This document shows, in pieces, positions 7,878 through 14,581 of a stretch of DNA of 64,000 nucleotides. The stretch is from UBA1738 sp045580145 (GTDB taxonomy: Bacteria > Bacillota > Clostridia > UBA1381). How positions within the stretch are numbered: the stretch's first letter is position 1; every line of letters begins with the position of its first letter. The notes under the pieces are model-generated. The model was given only the letters and a program-made list of their open reading frames with translations. It was not told where the DNA came from and made no database searches. The stretch is taken from contig JAZNNI010000093.1 of assembly GCA_045580145.1 (NCBI GenBank), positions 10,386 to 74,385 on the forward strand, read 5' to 3'. The translations under genes were made by a program, and so were the position numbers.

Positions 7878-9284
7878 TCATCTGTCCTTATAAAAAGCCT
7901 TGTATGCCTTATATGCCATATAAATATCGCCTTTAGCTGTCACCTCAAATGGTGAATGCATTGAAAGCACAGGCACGCCGCAGTCAATTACGTCCATATT
8001 GAGATTTGCAACATACATTGCAATAGTTCCGCCGCCGCCTTGGTCGACCTTTCCAAGCTCGCAGGTCTGCCAGATAACTCCATTTTTATTCATAATCGAA
8101 ATAATCTCATGCACAAATTCACTCGATGCATCTGACGCCCCCGACTTCCCTCTCGCGCCTGTATATTTCATAAGCGCCATACCATGTCCTGCATATGAAG
8201 AATTTTGCCTTTCAAATGCACTTTCGTAGTTCGGGTCAACCGCTGCGCTCACGTCGCTTGACATACAAGCAGAGTTTCTAATGACTTTATTATATGTTAC
8301 AATATCACACTTTCCTGTAAGTTTTTCTATAAGCTCAGCAAGCGCCATATCGAAAAATTTAGAAAGCATACCTGTATTTCCTGTTGAGCCGATTTCCTCT
8401 TTATCAACCAAAAGGCAAAGTGCAGTTTTACTTGGTGCATCCACTTCAAAAATACTCTTTAGTGCAGTAAATGCACACACTCTGTCATCCTGACCGTAGC
8501 CTCCAACAAAGCTTGAATCAACGCCAACATTCTTCGCTTTCTGGCTCGGTACAAGCTCAATTTCAGCTGACAAGAAGGATTCCTCGGTAATTCCATAGGT
8601 AAGATTTAAAATATTGAGCACGTTATACTTAACACTATCATCTATATCGGTGTCATTTACTCCCATTCCGCCGATTAAAATATTGAGTGCTTCCCCTTCA
8701 ATCGCATCAGCGAGCTTTTTAGACATCTGGTCTTTAGCAAGATGCGGCAAAAGGTCTGTTATGCAAAATACAGGGTCATTTTCATTCTCACCGATGCATA
8801 TTTCAACCTGCTCTCCGTCCTTTGTATATGCAACCCCGTGCATAGCAAGCGGAACTGCTGTCCATTGATATTTTTTTATTCCACCGTAGTAATGCGTTTT
8901 TAAAAGTGCCATTTCCTTGGACTGATACAAAGGATTTGGTTTTAAATCAAGCCTTGGTGAGTCGATATGCGCGCCAACTATATTTACTCCCTCAGTTATA
9001 TCTGCGCTTCCGATAACTGCAAGAAGGATATTTTTCTTCCTGTTTACAAAGTAAATTTTATCACCGGCTTTTAAGCTGTCAAGGCTCTTAAATGGCACAA
9101 AGCCGTTTTCTTCAGCCATCTTTATAGCTAAATTCACACATTCACGCTCTGTTTTTCCGCTATCCAAAAATCCCCTGTACTCGTCACACATATCCATCAT
9201 TTCGCGTCTTTCCTCAGGAGTCATTTCCTTATAAACATTTTTGCTCTTATATGCAAGTTTTTTGTAAAACTCTTTTTCGTCCAT
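7878..9284 (-). CDS. M18 family aminopeptidase
   Basis: M18 enzymes are cytosolic two-zinc (or cobalt) aminopeptidases that prefer acidic N-terminal residues and form large tetrahedral complexes. The 468-residue protein shows the metal and catalytic motifs: VGAHIDSPRLDLKP with the first His and the following Asp, GYGQDDRVCAF with the bridging Asp, VDKEEIGSTGNTG with the paired Glu residues, and the C-terminal SMHSPFEV with the last His. The frame is open for 14 more codons upstream, but the ATG at 9284 has an AGGAAATG-type ribosome site and gives a family-like start (MDEKEFYKKL). It is transcribed alone, with its own terminator. Confidence 0.95.
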   Translation of the reverse strand: MDEKEFYKKLAYKSKNVYKEMTPEERREMMDMCDEYRGFLDSGKTERECVNLAIKMAEENGFVPFKSLDSLKAGDKIYFVNRKKNILLAVIGSADITEGVNIVGAHIDSPRLDLKPNPLYQSKEMALLKTHYYGGIKKYQWTAVPLAMHGVAYTKDGEQVEICIGENENDPVFCITDLLPHLAKDQMSKKLADAIEGEALNILIGGMGVNDTDIDDSVKYNVLNILNLTYGITEESFLSAEIELVPSQKAKNVGVDSSFVGGYGQDDRVCAFTALKSIFEVDAPSKTALCLLVDKEEIGSTGNTGMLSKFFDMALAELIEKLTGKCDIVTYNKVIRNSACMSSDVSAAVDPNYESAFERQNSSYAGHGMALMKYTGARGKSGASDASSEFVHEIISIMNKNGVIWQTCELGKVDQGGGGTIAMYVANLNMDVIDCGVPVLSMHSPFEVTAKGDIYMAYKAYKAFYKDR

Positions 9285-9381
9285 AATTTCATTTCCTTTC
9301 CTTAAAATAACAATCTTCACATACAATTATACCACAAAATGCTCTGTTGTCTATTATTTTATACAATTTTTTTGAAAATTA

Positions 9382-9410
9382 TTGATAATAATACAAAATT
9401 GTGATATACT
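9382..9410 (+). promoter_or_regulatory. Extended -10 promoter of ogg, predicting a nearly leaderless transcript
   Basis: TTGATA (9382-9387), exactly 17 bp, then TATACT (9405-9410) preceded by the extended element TG (9402-9403). Transcription should start about 9416-9418, only 2-4 bases before the ATG at 9420. No Shine-Dalgarno sequence is present between promoter and ATG. Confidence 0.65.
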
Positions 9411-9419
9411 AATGTGGTT

Positions 9420-10289
9420 ATGAAAATATATGAAAAAGATGACAATTTGATAGTTGAAAATGCACCTGATTTTGACCTTGAACAAACCTTTGAATGCGGT
9501 CAATGCTTCAGGTGGAACGAATGTGATGGCGGGTATATCGGCGTTGCATTTGGAAAAGCCCTTAAAATCGTCGGGGACAAGGATAATTTTATTCTGTATG
9601 ATACCTCTATGTCTGACTGGGACAATATCTGGAGCCAGTACTTTGATTTTGGAAGAGATTATACAAAAATTAAGGAAGAATTGTCCTGTGATGATGTTAT
9701 GAAGAAGGCGACAAATTTTGGAAGCGGCATTAGAATCCTTAATCAAGACCCTTTTGAATGTCTTGTTTCCTTCATCATTTCAGCAAGCAACAATATCCCG
9801 AGGATAAAAAAGATTATTGACTCATTATGTCGGGAGTTTGGCGAAAAAATTACTTATCTCGGAGAGAATTATTATACTTTTCCCACTGCCGAAAGGCTTG
9901 CAAAACTTGACCTTTCTGACCTATCTGTCATCAAGGCGGGATTTCGCGACAAATACATACTTTCTGCCGCAAAATGTGTCCAAAGCGGAATGATTGACCT
10001 TGCCTGTTTAAAAAACGCATCCTTCGAATATGCTAAGAATGAGCTTTTAAAGCTTTCAGGCGTCGGAAACAAGGTCTGCGAGTGTGTGCTTTTGTTCAGT
10101 CTGGAAAAGTATTCAAGCTTTCCTGTTGATGTGTGGATAAAACGCATTATGGAATACTGCTTCTTTGAAAAAGAAGAACAGACAAAAGATACCATATCCG
10201 AATTTGCAAAAAATAAATTCGGTGAGCTTGGTGGCTTTGCACAGCAATATCTTTTCTATTGGGCACGAGAAAATAAGATTGGAATTTAG
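9420..10289 (+). CDS. ogg: 8-oxoguanine DNA glycosylase (OGG1 type)
   Basis: This 289-residue base-excision repair enzyme removes 8-oxoguanine opposite cytosine and cleaves the strand by beta-elimination. The N-terminal OGG domain carries the family block QTFECGQCFRW near residue 23. The HhH-GPD domain follows, with helix-hairpin-helix LSGVGNKVCECVLLFS; the Lys of NKV corresponds to K249 of human OGG1, and the Asp of FPVDVWIKR to D268. Both catalytic residues are therefore present. A GTG two codons upstream is in frame, but the ATG at 9420 begins the conserved part. There is no ribosome-binding site. The next gene starts 3 bases after the stop codon. Confidence 0.94.
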   Translation: MKIYEKDDNLIVENAPDFDLEQTFECGQCFRWNECDGGYIGVAFGKALKIVGDKDNFILYDTSMSDWDNIWSQYFDFGRDYTKIKEELSCDDVMKKATNFGSGIRILNQDPFECLVSFIISASNNIPRIKKIIDSLCREFGEKITYLGENYYTFPTAERLAKLDLSDLSVIKAGFRDKYILSAAKCVQSGMIDLACLKNASFEYAKNELLKLSGVGNKVCECVLLFSLEKYSSFPVDVWIKRIMEYCFFEKEEQTKDTISEFAKNKFGELGGFAQQYLFYWARENKIGI

Positions 10290-10292
10290 AAT

Positions 10293-10889
10293 ATGATTAA
10301 AGAATTTAAGAAATCAATAGCATATATCTGTCCCTATTGCTCATCAATTTCAATAAGGGATATAAATCTTTTTGATTTTTCCGGTAGTGATACTACACCC
10401 TTTTCCTGTGCTAAGAATTGTGACGAGGATTGTATAACCATTACACCAAAAAAGGACAAGTATACAATCTCAATAAACTGTCCTATGTGTGACGACCCAC
10501 ACGTTTTTAACATTAAGAAAATAACCTTCTGGAAAAATAACTTCTTTGTTCTTACCTGTCCCGATACAGGAATCGGAATTCTATTCATCGGCGAATATGC
10601 TAAAGTTAAGGCAGAAATAGAGCGACAGGAAGAAATGTTTGTGAAAATGAATGAGGAATTTTCTATAAGCGAAGAGTTAAATGTGATTTTCAACGCAGTA
10701 GAGCGCATTAATGACCTCGCAAAAAAGGGTGATATTTCTTGTTCCTGCGGAAAAAGTGAAATTTCTATTGAGATAGATAACGAAAACATTACCCTATGTT
10801 GTCGCAACTGTGGAAAATCCAAGGATTTTCCATCAAATGAAGATACACTGGATATGTTATTAAATACAAGTGCCATTGTACTTGATTAA
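10293..10889 (+). CDS. Uncharacterised zinc-ribbon protein
   Basis: I do not recognise a named family. The 198-residue protein is cytoplasmic, without signal peptide or membrane helix. It has three Cys clusters. Near the start are CPYC (13-16) and a CAKNCDEDC segment. In the middle are CPMC and an LTCPD motif. At the end are CSCGK and a CCRNCGK pair. These look like successive zinc ribbons separated by a charged helical stretch (about 105-145). It is 3 bases behind ogg and 29 bases ahead of fba, so it may be co-transcribed with a DNA repair gene. A nucleic-acid-binding or metal-handling role is possible, but nothing in the sequence proves it. Confidence 0.8.
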   Translation: MIKEFKKSIAYICPYCSSISIRDINLFDFSGSDTTPFSCAKNCDEDCITITPKKDKYTISINCPMCDDPHVFNIKKITFWKNNFFVLTCPDTGIGILFIGEYAKVKAEIERQEEMFVKMNEEFSISEELNVIFNAVERINDLAKKGDISCSCGKSEISIEIDNENITLCCRNCGKSKDFPSNEDTLDMLLNTSAIVLD

Positions 10890-10918
10890 ATAAAATTTAT
10901 ATAAGGAGGAAACTCATA

Positions 10919-11782
10919 ATGTTAGTTTCAGCAACAGAAATGTTAAATAAGGCTGTAAGCGGCAAGTACGCAGTTGGTCAGTTTAACATAAACAACCTCG
11001 AATGGACAAAAGCCATTCTACAAACTGCCCAGGAAAATAATTCACCTGTTATTTTAGGTGTTTCCGAAGGTGCAGGAAAATATATGACAGGCTTCAAAAC
11101 CGTTTCTGCTATGGTAAGTGCAATGATTGAAGAAATGGGAATTACAGTTCCTGTAGCCCTTCACTTAGACCACGGTTCATACGACGGTGCTATGAAATGT
11201 ATCGAAGCAGGATTTTCTTCAATTATGTTTGATGGTTCTCACTATCCTATCGAAGAAAACATTGCAAAAACAAAGGAATTAGTTGAAATATGCCACTCAA
11301 AGGGTATCTCACTCGAAGCTGAAGTTGGTTCAATCGGTGGTGAGGAAGACGGCGTTGTTGGTGCAGGTGAAGTTGCAGACCCTAACGAATGCAAGATGAT
11401 TGCAGACCTCGGTATTGACTTTTTGGCTGCAGGCATTGGCAACATCCACGGAAAATATCCTGAAAACTGGAAAGGTCTTGACTTTGATGCATTAGCTGCT
11501 ACAAAGGAAAAAATCGGCGACCTTCCTTTAGTTCTCCATGGCGGTACAGGTATACCTGCTGAAATGATTAAAAAGGCAATTTCTTTAGGTGTTGCAAAAA
11601 TCAATGTAAATACTGAATGTCAGCTTTACTTCCAGGAAGCTACAAGAAAATATATCGAAGATGGAAAGGATCTTGTAGGCAAGGGATTTGACCCAAGAAA
11701 GCTTCTTGCTCCAGGTTGTGAGGCAATCAAGACAATAGTTAAAGAAAAGATGGAACTTTTCGGTTCAATCGACAAGGCATAA
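10919..11782 (+). CDS. fba: Class II fructose-1,6-bisphosphate aldolase
   Basis: This zinc enzyme reversibly splits fructose-1,6-bisphosphate into glyceraldehyde-3-phosphate and dihydroxyacetone phosphate in glycolysis. The 287-residue length and motifs fit the class IIB FbaA/YdjI type. LHLDHGSYDG (about residues 81-90) carries the catalytic Asp and a zinc His. GSIGGEEDGV contains the flexible-loop Glu, the HGKYP segment a second zinc His, and LHGGTGIP a third His plus the phosphate site. A strong AAGGAGG lies 7-8 bases before the ATG, consistent with high expression. A terminator follows immediately. A tagatose-bisphosphate aldolase activity cannot be excluded. Confidence 0.96.
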   Translation: MLVSATEMLNKAVSGKYAVGQFNINNLEWTKAILQTAQENNSPVILGVSEGAGKYMTGFKTVSAMVSAMIEEMGITVPVALHLDHGSYDGAMKCIEAGFSSIMFDGSHYPIEENIAKTKELVEICHSKGISLEAEVGSIGGEEDGVVGAGEVADPNECKMIADLGIDFLAAGIGNIHGKYPENWKGLDFDALAATKEKIGDLPLVLHGGTGIPAEMIKKAISLGVAKINVNTECQLYFQEATRKYIEDGKDLVGKGFDPRKLLAPGCEAIKTIVKEKMELFGSIDKA

Positions 11783-11793
11783 TTTTAATTATT

Positions 11794-11828
11794 AGGACTA
11801 TTTCCACTTATTGGAATAGTCCTTTTTT
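11794..11828 (+). terminator. Terminator of fba
   Basis: A stem of about 12 bp with one bulge (11794-11806 with 11812-11823) is followed by a run of six T. Its T tract is shared with the left arm of the perfect inverted repeat described next. Confidence 0.85.
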
Positions 11829-11865
11829 ATATAATAGGAAATTGTGTATTTCCTATTATATAAAA
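11825..11865. repeat. Perfect 18-bp inverted repeat with 5-base loop
   Basis: The arms 11825-11842 and 11848-11865 are exact reverse complements around the loop TGTGT. The stem is AT-rich with a central TAGGAAAT block, and each arm reads TATAAT in its own direction. It starts inside the fba terminator tail. It could be a second terminator, an RNA-stabilising hairpin or a small dispersed palindrome. Confidence 0.7.
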
Positions 11866-11886
11866 ATACAATTTTACACATAAGCA

Positions 11887-11942
11887 AACAAAGCGTTATT
11901 GCTCAGGTCGTCACTTGCGGCAAACGGCATAGCCGCTTTGTT
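11887..11942 (+). other. Candidate structured RNA element before the deacetylase gene
   Basis: AACAAAGCG (11887-11895) is complementary to CGCTTTGTT (11934-11942), closing a 38-base interior that is markedly GC-richer than its surroundings and contains a GCGGC/GCCGC pair. This could be a structured leader or an intergenic repeat unit. It matches no riboswitch I recognise. Confidence 0.35.
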
Positions 11943-11974
11943 CTTTTCATAATATAATAACAGGTGATTATATT

Positions 11975-12820
11975 ATGCTAAAAAAAATCTCACTGTGTGT
12001 TTTTGTTTTTATATTACTGATATTATTTTCAGGAAAAAACAATAAATTTCTTCCTGTTTTTGATGAAGAAAATGATATACACCTTCCTGTAATTATGTAT
12101 CACGGCGTACTTAAGGACAAAAATCGAACGGGGAAATATGTCATAACCCCTCAAAAATTTGAAGAAGATATTATATATCTAAAAGAAAGAGGTTATGAAA
12201 CTATTTCTGCAAATCAGCTTATCAAATATGTATATTCAGACGGAGAACTGCCCGAAAATCCTGTACTCATCACCTTTGACGACGGAATGTATAACAACTA
12301 CGAATACATTTTACCTATTTTAAAAAAGCACAATTCCTCTGCTGTTTTTTCAGTAGTTGGAAGCTATACTGAGGAATACACCAAAAGTAATGTTGCAAAT
12401 AGTGCATACGGCTATATGCGTTGGTGCGATATAAAAGAGCTTGCCACTTCAGGCTATGCAGAATTTGGAAATCACTCATATGATTTTCACAGTACATCTT
12501 CGGGCAGGTATGGTACTGAGAAAAGGAAAAGCGAAAGCACTCTTGATTACATAAACGCATTCTATCAGGATACACAAAAAATGCAGTCAGAGTTTTTCTC
12601 TAACTGCGGTTTTCGCCCTGTTATTTATACATATCCTTTTGGTAGCTATAGTAAGGAGAGCTCAAGAGTACTCAAAAAAATGGGTTTTTTAATCACACTT
12701 TCCTGCACCGAAGGAATAAACAAAATCAGAAAAGGAGAAGACTGTCTATACCTTTTAAAAAGATATAATCGTGATGGCAGACTTTCTTCCAAGGATTTTT
12801 TTTCAAAGCTAAAGCTTTAA
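11975..12820 (+). CDS. Polysaccharide deacetylase family protein (CE4/NodB), exported
   Basis: The 281-residue protein has an N-terminal hydrophobic segment (residues 5-19) that would anchor it in or carry it across the membrane, then a NodB-type domain. LPVIMYHGVL starts the barrel. ITFDDG gives the catalytic and metal Asp pair (D102, D103). NHSYDFH (H167 and H172) supplies the metal His residues, and YPFGSYS the arginine-less substrate loop typical of clostridial members. Such proteins remove acetyl groups from cell-wall glycan or chitin-like sugars; the substrate here is unknown. The gene is alone, converging with an overlap of 4 bases on the fumarase beta gene. Confidence 0.9.
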   Translation: MLKKISLCVFVFILLILFSGKNNKFLPVFDEENDIHLPVIMYHGVLKDKNRTGKYVITPQKFEEDIIYLKERGYETISANQLIKYVYSDGELPENPVLITFDDGMYNNYEYILPILKKHNSSAVFSVVGSYTEEYTKSNVANSAYGYMRWCDIKELATSGYAEFGNHSYDFHSTSSGRYGTEKRKSESTLDYINAFYQDTQKMQSEFFSNCGFRPVIYTYPFGSYSKESSRVLKKMGFLITLSCTEGINKIRKGEDCLYLLKRYNRDGRLSSKDFFSKLKL

Positions 12821-13374
12821 ATTTTTCGATATTTTGCCTGTCCGAGCTTATATATGTCATTACCCTTACAATCAACTAAAACTGTGCACGGAAAATCCTC
12901 CACGCGAAGCTTTCTAATTGCCTCTGTGCCGAGGTCATCATAAGCCACAACTTCTGCTTCCTTTATGGAATCGGCAATTAATGCTCCCGCACCGCCGATT
13001 GCACCTAAATATATGCAGGTGTTTCTGCAAATCGCATCCACAACCTCCTTACTTCTTGCACCCTTTCCTATCATAACCTTAAGACCGTTATCAAGTAGGA
13101 GAGGAGTATATGCATCCATTCGACCTGCCGTGGTAGGTCCACAAGAGCCTATGACTTCACCCGGTTTTGCAGGGCAAGGTCCTGCATAATATATCGCTTG
13201 TCCCTTTATATCAATCGGGAATCCAATTCCATTTTCATAGTTTCTTACCATTCTCTCGTGCGCTGCATCACGGGCCGTATATATAATACCTGAAAGCAGG
13301 AGAGAATCTCCTGCCTCAAGTAGCTTTATTTTTTTATCGTCAAGTTCTGATAGATTTATTTTCAAAGCTTCCAT
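12817..13374 (-). CDS. Fe-S type fumarate/tartrate hydratase, beta subunit
   Basis: Class I hydro-lyases of this type use a [4Fe-4S] alpha subunit and a smaller beta subunit to interconvert fumarate and malate (or tartrate and oxaloacetate). The 185-residue protein is a complete beta subunit: LLLSGIIYTARDAAHERM near residue 26, YYAGPCPAKPGEVIGSCGPTT around 62-82 and GGAGALIADSI further on, all conserved in TtdB/FumB-C. The alpha subunit gene, normally directly upstream, is absent; dnaJ occupies that position. The start ATG overlaps the dnaJ stop (TGATG), so the two are translationally coupled. The GTG one codon upstream is less likely. Confidence 0.92.
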   Translation of the reverse strand: MEALKINLSELDDKKIKLLEAGDSLLLSGIIYTARDAAHERMVRNYENGIGFPIDIKGQAIYYAGPCPAKPGEVIGSCGPTTAGRMDAYTPLLLDNGLKVMIGKGARSKEVVDAICRNTCIYLGAIGGAGALIADSIKEAEVVAYDDLGTEAIRKLRVEDFPCTVLVDCKGNDIYKLGQAKYRKI

Positions 13375-14513
13375 CACTTAAATATTTCCTTCATTGTATC
13401 AAAAAAGCCTTTGCTTTTCTTATAGTTTTTCTCCTCAATAGTACCATCAAACTCACGAAGTAAGTCTTTCTGCTTTTGTGTAAGGTTCTTCGGGGTTTCA
13501 ATTTCAACAGTCACATACTGGTCGCCCCTACCCTTACTTCGTATAAACGGAATACCCTTTCCTCTGAGTCTAAATACGCTTCCCGTCTGAGTTTCTGCCG
13601 GAATATCATATTCAACAACGCCACTTATTGTCGGCACCTTTATAGTTGCGCCAAGAGCTGCCTGAGCAAAGGTTATAGGAATTGTGATATAAACATCAAA
13701 CTCATCACGTGTGAAGATATTGTGTTTTTTGATACGGATTGTAATAAGCAAATCTCCTGCCGGACCGCCTCTTTCACCAGGTTCACCGCTGCCGGAAATC
13801 TGCATTGTCTGTCCATCATTAATACCCTGTGGAATATCAATCTCAATAGTCTTCTGCCGTCTTACCTTTCCGCTTCCGCGACAATCTGTGCAAGGATCTT
13901 TGATAATCTTACCTTCTCCGCGACATTCCGGACAGGTACTTACATTTCGCATATAACCAAGCGGTGTTCTTGTCTGGGTTGTGACCTGTCCTGTTCCACC
14001 ACATCTACTACACGTTTGTGCGCTTGTTCCCGGCTTTGCACCGCTGCCGTGACAGGTAGCACATTCCTCCATTTTATCAAGAGTTATTTTTTTCTTACAA
14101 CCAAATGCTGCTTCCTCAAAGGTAAGCTCGACTACTTTTCGTATATCGCTTCCACGTCTCGGACCATTTCGTCTGTTTCCGCCACCAAAGCCAAAGCCGC
14201 CACCAAAGATATTTTCAAAAATATCACCAAAGTCACCAAAGCCGCCGCCATAAGCGCCGCCTCCGCCGCCTGCACCAAAGTTCGGGTCAACTCCTGCGTG
14301 TCCGAACTGGTCATAGCGTGACTTTTTACCCTCGTCTGAAAGAACCTCGTAAGCTTCATTTACTTCTTTAAATTTAGCTTCGCACACCTTATCCCCGGGA
14401 TGAAGGTCAGGATGGTACTTTTTTGCCTCTTTTCGATAGGCTTTTTTTATTTCATCAGCAGATGCACCTCTTTGTACACCTAACACCTCATAGTAATCTC
14501 TTTTATCAGCCAC
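13374..14513 (-). CDS. dnaJ: Chaperone protein DnaJ (Hsp40)
   Basis: DnaJ delivers unfolded clients to DnaK and stimulates its ATPase. The 379-residue protein has all type I regions: a J domain (residues 2-67) with KYHPDLHPGD carrying the HPD triad, a Gly/Phe-rich linker (about 75-110), four CxxCxGxG zinc repeats (about 145-205), and two beta-barrel substrate domains. The start is a GTG at 14513, six bases behind a GAGGTG; the in-frame GTG at 14522 lies inside that site. dnaK lies 68 bases upstream on the same strand. Expected to follow HrcA/CIRCE control with the rest of the operon. Confidence 0.96.
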   Translation of the reverse strand: MADKRDYYEVLGVQRGASADEIKKAYRKEAKKYHPDLHPGDKVCEAKFKEVNEAYEVLSDEGKKSRYDQFGHAGVDPNFGAGGGGGAYGGGFGDFGDIFENIFGGGFGFGGGNRRNGPRRGSDIRKVVELTFEEAAFGCKKKITLDKMEECATCHGSGAKPGTSAQTCSRCGGTGQVTTQTRTPLGYMRNVSTCPECRGEGKIIKDPCTDCRGSGKVRRQKTIEIDIPQGINDGQTMQISGSGEPGERGGPAGDLLITIRIKKHNIFTRDEFDVYITIPITFAQAALGATIKVPTISGVVEYDIPAETQTGSVFRLRGKGIPFIRSKGRGDQYVTVEIETPKNLTQKQKDLLREFDGTIEEKNYKKSKGFFDTMKEIFK

Positions 14514-14581
14514 AAAATTCACCTCATAAATTTACCTTGCAAAAGGGCGAACGTTTCCGCCGCCCTGATGCAATATGAAAA

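Noticed and set aside
12817..12820. Four-base overlap of the deacetylase and fumarase genes as a sign of antisense control.
   Set aside because: Convergent genes with stop codons overlapping by a few bases are common in compact genomes.
13476..14321. Long open plus-strand frame across dnaJ.
   Set aside because: It lies wholly opposite a well-conserved gene, is rich in Cys/Ser/Thr as expected for an antisense shadow, and has no ribosome site.
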